The position numbers were made by a program, and so were the translations under genes. DNA of 64,000 nucleotides from Planctomycetota bacterium. Lineage in GTDB: Bacteria > Planctomycetota > Phycisphaerae > UBA1845. This document shows, piece after piece, positions 60,096-64,000 of this stretch. The DNA lies in contig JAUWWQ010000016.1 of the NCBI GenBank assembly GCA_030616775.1, positions 1 through 64,000 of the forward strand. Direction: 5' to 3'. Under the pieces are notes generated by a model that did no database searches, had not been told where the DNA came from, and worked only from the letters and a program-made list of their open reading frames with translations. Each line of letters starts with the position of its first letter. The first letter of the stretch is position 1.

Positions 60096-60120
60096 CACTG
60101 CTCAAGAGCAGTGGCACACA
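60096..60120 (-). repeat. RAYT right inverted repeat
   Basis: Exact reverse complement of 59493-59517, with hairpin CACTGCTC-AA-GAGCAGTG. It starts nine bases after the transposase stop. Confidence 0.9.
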
Positions 60121-60157
60121 TTCAGGTCCCGTCACAACCCCAACAGTGCCACCCCGC

Positions 60158-60250
60158 CCGATGTCGAAGTTCGCCGACCAGGCGGATTTCGTCATTCGCC
60201 GACTGATGGAATTGCTGCCCATCATCGACCGATGCTCGAATGGCGAATGA
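60158..60250 (+). pseudogene. Duplicated, diverged 3' end of the HAD phosphatase gene
   Basis: The frame reads PMSKFADQADFVIRRLMELL ... then TGA, against PMPKFTDQADYVIRRLAELL in the intact gene. By eye 57 of the first 69 bases match (59385-59453 and 60158-60226); half of the changes are at third codon positions. Only the C-terminal 30 or so residues are present, so it is a fragment separated from its gene by the RAYT element. The differences suggest either an old duplication or a 3' end brought in from a related gene. Confidence 0.8.
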
Positions 60251-60478
60251 TGAATAGCGACTGAAGAATGGCGAGAAGCCAGTGCTTGATTCAGATACGG
60301 TCCCGCCCGGATGCTCTTGACCGCAATCGTCCTACTGGACGATTTCGTGGGTGATAACGTCCTTTATTTAGCACTAAACGGGGGAGCTGTAAAGCAGCGA
60401 ACAGACGTGTGACGACCGAGCGCTTACGGCTGCCAGCACATCGGACGAAGACCGCGATACCATCTATCCGTGTGATTA
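60251..60478. other. Intergenic region
   Basis: About 230 bases with GAATGGCGAATGATGAATAG-like short iterations at the left edge and no other recognisable signal. Confidence 0.25.
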
Positions 60479-60706
60479 CTACAACAATCCGGGCAGTAGG
60501 GAGCATGAATAGAACTGATACAGAACGAACAACGTGACTGCCGTACCAGCAACCCACACGATGATTGCACCAAGGCCGATAGCGGTCTTACCAACGGACT
60601 CCGCCAAGTAATCTCGCTCGTCGCCAAGATGAAGTCCGCAGCTGCCGCATTCCTCGGCGTCCGGTTCATTGGCGCATCCGCACTTCCGGCATTTCCTGGG
60701 GTGCAT
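60479..60706 (-). CDS. Small zinc-ribbon membrane protein
   Basis: 75 residues: MHPRKCRKCGCANEPDAEECGSCG, a CxxC-x12-CxxC zinc ribbon of the double-zinc-ribbon type, then an acidic linker and one membrane helix GLGAIIVWVAGTAVTLFVLY. Same plan as the gene at 36549-36785 though without obvious sequence identity. Function unknown. Confidence 0.78.
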   Translation of the reverse strand: MHPRKCRKCGCANEPDAEECGSCGLHLGDERDYLAESVGKTAIGLGAIIVWVAGTAVTLFVLYQFYSCSLLPGLL

Positions 60707-60947
60707 TGCTGACCTCCTGCTACTCCGAACAAGTCACGTCGATCTTCCCCGTTTCTTACGCGTCAATTGGTTAACGTACCCAGCCACCTGACTTGAGATT
60801 GCCAGTGGTGGTGCCTCCATCGCTACTCTGCGCGGCTTGCCGTCCTATTCTCTGATCAGGAGACCCGAACGATGACAACAAGAAAGCCATAGCACACGCA
60901 TCGAATCGCCCATTTTGGCTCAAGAAATTGGGTGTCCTTACCTCACC
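60707..60947. other. Intergenic region
   Basis: 240 bases between two minus-strand genes; no feature recognised. Confidence 0.25.
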
Positions 60948-62009
60948 TCAAGGGCGACGACCAGTACGACGAAGCATCACGTCAAGATTGTGTCGTGCTT
61001 CCGTTGAACCATTTGCAGCCGCTTTTCTGTACCATTCGATTGCCTTGGCATCGTCTCGCGGAACACCTCGGCCTTCACGATACATTGTTCCGAGGTTGTG
61101 CATCGCACGTGCATCGCCTTTGCTGGCGGCACGCTCGTACCAGATCATGGCTTGTTGAATATCCTTTGCGGTTCCCGGTCCACCATTCGCCAGCAGGACA
61201 CCATACGCATACATGGCACCTGGTACTTCCCCTTCGGCAGCCAATCGAATCCACTTATGTGCCGCAGAATGATTCTGGATGACACCTCGTCCAGCCGAGA
61301 ACATTAAGCCCAGTTTGTACATGGCTTCCGGATGGCCGTTTTCTGCGCTCTTTCGAATCAAATCGGCACCCTTTGATTCGTCCTTATGAATGCCACGTCC
61401 CGCGAAATACAGTTGCCCCAGATTGTACATACTCTGGGGATGGTCATTGGCAGCAGCTCTCTCGAACCAGTCAATAGCCTTCGAATAGTCCTGCGAAACG
61501 CCACGCCCTTCCAGGTGGAGAACGCCCATACGATTCATCGCGTCTGGATCGCCGAGCATCGCGGCCTTTTGATACCATTCTATTGCCTGTGTCATGCTCT
61601 GTGGAACACCTTGCCCATCGCGGTACATGTTTCCCAAATTGAACATTGCCTCTGGCACTTCGAGCTTTGCGGCTTTGCGAAACCAATCGACAGCCTGTCG
61701 AACATCCGGCTTAACAGAGAGGCCTTCACGGTAGATGAGTCCCAACGCAAGCATCGCCTCTGGGCTTTCTTGCTCGGCACCCTTCTCAAACCAGCTTCTT
61801 GCCTTGACATAGTCCTGTTGAAGGCCCCCCGCGCCAAAATAGAGAAAACCCAGGGCGGTCATTGCATCGACATTCCCGCTCGCGGCTTGTGCTTGCAATG
61901 CGCTTAGTGCATCCTCGCTTGGGTCGGCAAGAAGCGTCTGCAAGGACAAACATACGGCTACGAGACAAGTTAGGACTGATACACGTTTACCAATAGGATC
62001 GGCCTTCAT
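60948..62009 (-). CDS. Exported Sel1-repeat protein
   Basis: 353 residues. A signal peptide (VSVLTCLVAVCLSLQTLLA) is followed by about eight Sel1-like repeats of about 36 residues, each with the pattern A(M)xxLGxxYxxGxGVxxDxxKAxxWxxKAA, for instance AMFNLGNMYRDGQGVPQSMTQAIEWYQKAA and AMHNLGTMYREGRGVPRDDAKAIEWYRKAA. Sel1 solenoids bind protein partners, often in the periplasm. Start is ATG 62009. No operon neighbours. Confidence 0.92.
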   Translation of the reverse strand: MKADPIGKRVSVLTCLVAVCLSLQTLLADPSEDALSALQAQAASGNVDAMTALGFLYFGAGGLQQDYVKARSWFEKGAEQESPEAMLALGLIYREGLSVKPDVRQAVDWFRKAAKLEVPEAMFNLGNMYRDGQGVPQSMTQAIEWYQKAAMLGDPDAMNRMGVLHLEGRGVSQDYSKAIDWFERAAANDHPQSMYNLGQLYFAGRGIHKDESKGADLIRKSAENGHPEAMYKLGLMFSAGRGVIQNHSAAHKWIRLAAEGEVPGAMYAYGVLLANGGPGTAKDIQQAMIWYERAASKGDARAMHNLGTMYREGRGVPRDDAKAIEWYRKAAANGSTEARHNLDVMLRRTGRRP

Positions 62010-62511
62010 AATCTCTTCTCCGCTCGCTGATGTGCGGTCTTATTGAATTCGTAAAGTACGGGGCGGTTTCTTTTCGTCAAGTCTTGTGCTGGCCCTAGTC
62101 GGCCGGTCAAGCCGACAACCCGCATTCCCGGTGAATGACGGTCCCCGGAATCAATAAGCAGCGATCTGAGTTGTCATCATACCGCGGAACGCCCAACATG
62201 CAAGTGGCCAAGCCGGATCGAGCCGGGATCTTCCCCAGTGAATCCGAAGTCGAGCAGAGCGAATGCAAAGACGACCAGGGGGTGCGATGTTCGCCGCACC
62301 ACGTGCCAGTTCTCGCTGTCCGTCGTGTATTGTGACAGAGGAAGCCCGTGCCGCAAACGGTGGAACTGTCGGGAAAACTGAGTGCAACGCAATGCCCGGA
62401 TAGCGGGCCTGCCGGGCTGGTTCCGAAGGGCCCAACTCTCTGGCGCGCGGCGTTTGCGAGCGTGGTTTGCGCCTGCGCCCCGGGGACTTCTGAATTCGCC
62501 ATTCACCCGCG
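62010..62511. other. Intergenic region without a recognised gene
   Basis: 500 bases. Several overlapping open frames of 60-150 codons occur on both strands, as expected for high-GC DNA; none has homology-like motifs. The right edge carries GAATGGCGAATTC-like short iterations near the end of the next gene. Confidence 0.35.
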
Positions 62512-63534
62512 CTATTCATCCTTCGCCATTTGCTTTCCCGCTTCTGCTCGCTGTGTGGCCGTGGGGATCGGTTCGGCACGGCGCCTGAGTTCCTTGAACA
62601 TGTCATCTATCGGGCCGTAGAGCTCGGTGAGCTGTTTCTTGAGGTCGGCTAGATCTTCTTCGGCGCCGGTGAAGGTTTCGATGCGACGTTCGAGCCTCAC
62701 GATGTCATCCCGGTGACGGTCTCGGTGGGCGAGGGCACGTCCCTTTAACTCGGACAGAACCGACAAGACAGCCGTGCGTTGCCCTTCGTCGAGCTTGTAG
62801 ATGCGGATGAACTCTTTGACGTACTTGTCCCAGGCTTTAAGCTCGAGGGCAATCTGATCAGTCTCTTGCGACTGTGGTGCGCTCTCGGTGGTCTTTCGGG
62901 CCTGCTCCATCCGGCGGCGGCGTCTTTCGGCGCGGCGCTGACGGCGCTCGGCACCTGTCGGCTCCCAGAATTCGTATTTCTCGAATTCCCCCTTTTGCCA
63001 CTGCTTGAGCTTCTGCTCGGCGACTTGCATGCCAACGCCGAATTGCAAGGCCTCCAGTTCAAACTCCGCCCTCTGGAGAGGATTTAGTATCTCGCGAAAC
63101 TCGGAGGTTCCCTGGTTGACCTGCTGGCGAAACTGCCCGAACACCGGCATCGCCCGCTTGGCCCACGCCTGCACCTGCTCTTTCGCGGGCGGCTCCAACT
63201 CCATCCGCATCTCGACAAACTCGTTGGCCAGCGGCTGAATCGTTGAGCGATTCTCGTTGAGAAAGGTGCCCCAGCGTTCGACCACGGCCTGGCGCACCTT
63301 GGCCCGCTGGTTCTCTTCCAGATCGTACTTGCGACTGATCTGATCCGCCCACCGTGTGAGCATCAGGTTCATGAGCTTCTTGGAAGGCCAAAGCCCTTCG
63401 GGCAAAGTGGGGGGCTGAGCCTGTGTCTCCCGTCGAGCGGGCGCAGGAGTATCTTTCACCTCCGGGGGCACGGATTCGCCGGATCCCGGCGGGGAAATGA
63501 AAGCAACGAGGATGAGGGCTAGCTTGAACAACAT
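62512..63534 (-). CDS. Exported coiled-coil/helical protein of unknown function
   Basis: 340 residues from ATG 63534 (MLFKLALILVAFISPPGSGES), a signal peptide. The mature chain is strongly helical and highly charged: QISRKYDLEENQRAKVRQAVVERWG, QRRAERRRRRMEQARKTTE, YKLDEGQRTAVLSVLSELKGRALAHRDRHRDDIVRLERRIE. The two 'L(D/E)E(N/G)QR' segments recall the helix pairs of Spy/CpxP-like periplasmic proteins, an uncertain match. Upstream frame to 63735 is repeat-derived and excluded. Confidence 0.7.
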   Translation of the reverse strand: MLFKLALILVAFISPPGSGESVPPEVKDTPAPARRETQAQPPTLPEGLWPSKKLMNLMLTRWADQISRKYDLEENQRAKVRQAVVERWGTFLNENRSTIQPLANEFVEMRMELEPPAKEQVQAWAKRAMPVFGQFRQQVNQGTSEFREILNPLQRAEFELEALQFGVGMQVAEQKLKQWQKGEFEKYEFWEPTGAERRQRRAERRRRRMEQARKTTESAPQSQETDQIALELKAWDKYVKEFIRIYKLDEGQRTAVLSVLSELKGRALAHRDRHRDDIVRLERRIETFTGAEEDLADLKKQLTELYGPIDDMFKELRRRAEPIPTATQRAEAGKQMAKDE

Positions 63535-63563
63535 CGCGTTCTCCCCACTTGTGCGAATCGGAC

Positions 63564-63620
63564 ACCGGTTGAAAACCGGTGCCACTTTCCGGTTGAAAAC
63601 CGGTACCACATTCCGGTGCC
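63564..63620. repeat. Tandem palindromic doublet (ACCGGTT-GAA-AACCGGT)
   Basis: Two 24-bp units starting CCGGTTGAAAACCGGTGCCA at 63565 and 63589, with a third partial at 63613. Each holds a perfect stem CCGGTT/AACCGG. They lie in the shared 5' region of the divergent genes at 63534 and 63699. Confidence 0.8.
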
Positions 63621-63698
63621 ATACCTGGTAATGGGCCGCAGAGTCCGGCACCCACCGGCCGATAAAAGTCCCAGCGGCGGTCGATCGAGGAGGACCAG

Positions 63699-64000
63699 GT
63701 GGGTGCACCTCATATTGTCTCCATAGTTGTTCCAACGTTCAACCGCTTCGAGGGACTGAGACGCTGCATCGACGAAATCCGACACAACATTACACATCCC
63801 AATGAGGTCATTATCGTGGATGGCGGCTCCACCGACGGCACGCGCGAGTGGCTGGCCACGCGGGACGATCTACGAATCATCCTCGAATCGCAGCGTGAAG
63901 GGGCGGTCAAGGCCTTCAACAAGGGATTCCGGGCGGCGACCGGGCACTATGTGATGTGGCTTAACGACGACGCCTACCCTCTGCCTGGCAGCGTCGAGGC
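63699..64000 (+). CDS. Glycosyltransferase family 2, N-terminal part (runs off window)
   Basis: Open from GTG 63699 to the edge (100 codons seen). GAGGAGG at 63687-63693 is five bases upstream. IVSIVVPTFNRFEGLRRCIDEI and VIIVDGGSTDGTREW are the GT2 donor-site motifs, and MWLNDDAYPLPGS the DxD-type metal site (DDA). The 3' part lies outside the window, so substrate and full length are not known. Confidence 0.9.
   Translation, partial: MGAPHIVSIVVPTFNRFEGLRRCIDEIRHNITHPNEVIIVDGGSTDGTREWLATRDDLRIILESQREGAVKAFNKGFRAATGHYVMWLNDDAYPLPGSVE

Larger units (their letters stand above)
59493..60120 (+). mobile_element. RAYT element (IS200-like transposase with terminal hairpins)
   Basis: 628 bases bounded by perfect 25-bp inverted repeats: left 59493-59517, TGTGTGCCACTGCTC then TTGAGCAGTG, right 60096-60120. 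Each carries a CACTGCTC-NN-GAGCAGTG hairpin, the usual substrate of Y1/HUH transposases. The single gene within is the RAYT. It is flanked by a gene-end duplication (59385-59483 and 60158-60250) rather than by a short target-site duplication. Confidence 0.88.

Noticed and set aside
62107-62502. Frames of 109-151 codons in the 62.0-62.5 kb gap
   Set aside because: Several overlap in different frames without motifs or binding sites; none is better than another.
1-64000. tRNA or rRNA genes
   Set aside because: I looked for T-arm and anticodon-arm patterns and conserved rRNA segments in the gaps and found none; a covariance search would be decisive.

Overview
The window is high-GC bacterial chromosome, most likely from a Planctomycetota lineage (Phycisphaerae-like). 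This placement is inferred from gene content only: a DUF1559-like pseudopilin, a Ser/Thr kinase with a C-terminal TPR region, a VWA/ExbB/ExbD/TPR operon, an FxLYD-free small zinc-ribbon membrane protein pair, and intergenic DNA packed with GC-rich palindromes. No rRNA, tRNA or CRISPR array was recognised.

Layout. 1-6.2 kb: pseudopilin, a lipoprotein, a cupin, the GTPase YchF and a GreA elongation factor fused to a large helical N-terminal region. 6.3-14.7 kb: a tightly overlapping minus-strand operon for an ABC-exported surface polysaccharide (Wzm/Wzt-type transporter, four glycosyltransferases, two methyltransferases), followed upstream by gpsA. 16-21 kb: an SH3b protein, then plus-strand pabB-pabC and a Nif3-family gene. 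21-26 kb: methylmalonyl-CoA metabolism (epimerase, catalytic mutase subunit, cobalamin subunit, and a MeaB-like gene that has lost its GTPase core). 26-28 kb: flavoprotein and nitroreductase. 28.4-35.7 kb: an envelope operon of VWA protein, helical periplasmic protein, ExbB, two ExbD and a large TPR-like protein. 36-45 kb: isochorismatase-family hydrolase, ComF, an RND efflux pair and a beta-hydroxyacid dehydrogenase. 45-64 kb: ClC transporter, gamma-carbonic anhydrase, Ser/Thr kinase, ArfB-like release factor, GT2, diguanylate cyclase, RsmE, YidD, TsaD, a HAD phosphatase, a REP-associated transposase (RAYT) element, a Sel1-repeat protein, and the start of another GT2.

The most unusual content lies between the genes. 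A modular family of palindromic elements occurs at several loci. One module has TAGTAC..GTGTTTC ends around a GC-rich palindrome; the second is a pair of hairpins built on CCGAGAA..TTCTCGG. In two genes the terminal TAG of an element is itself the stop codon. At three loci (exbB, the large TPR gene, the HAD phosphatase next to the RAYT) the palindromic element is flanked by a direct duplication of the 3' end of the upstream gene (106 bp, 29 bp, and about 70-95 bp diverged). Two further hairpins made of iterated 7-bp and 8-bp units flank the mutase gene, one starting on its stop codon and the other running into the decayed meaB. A mobile process that inserts at stop codons and rebuilds the host gene's 3' end is my leading hypothesis. 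All identities given here were counted by eye.
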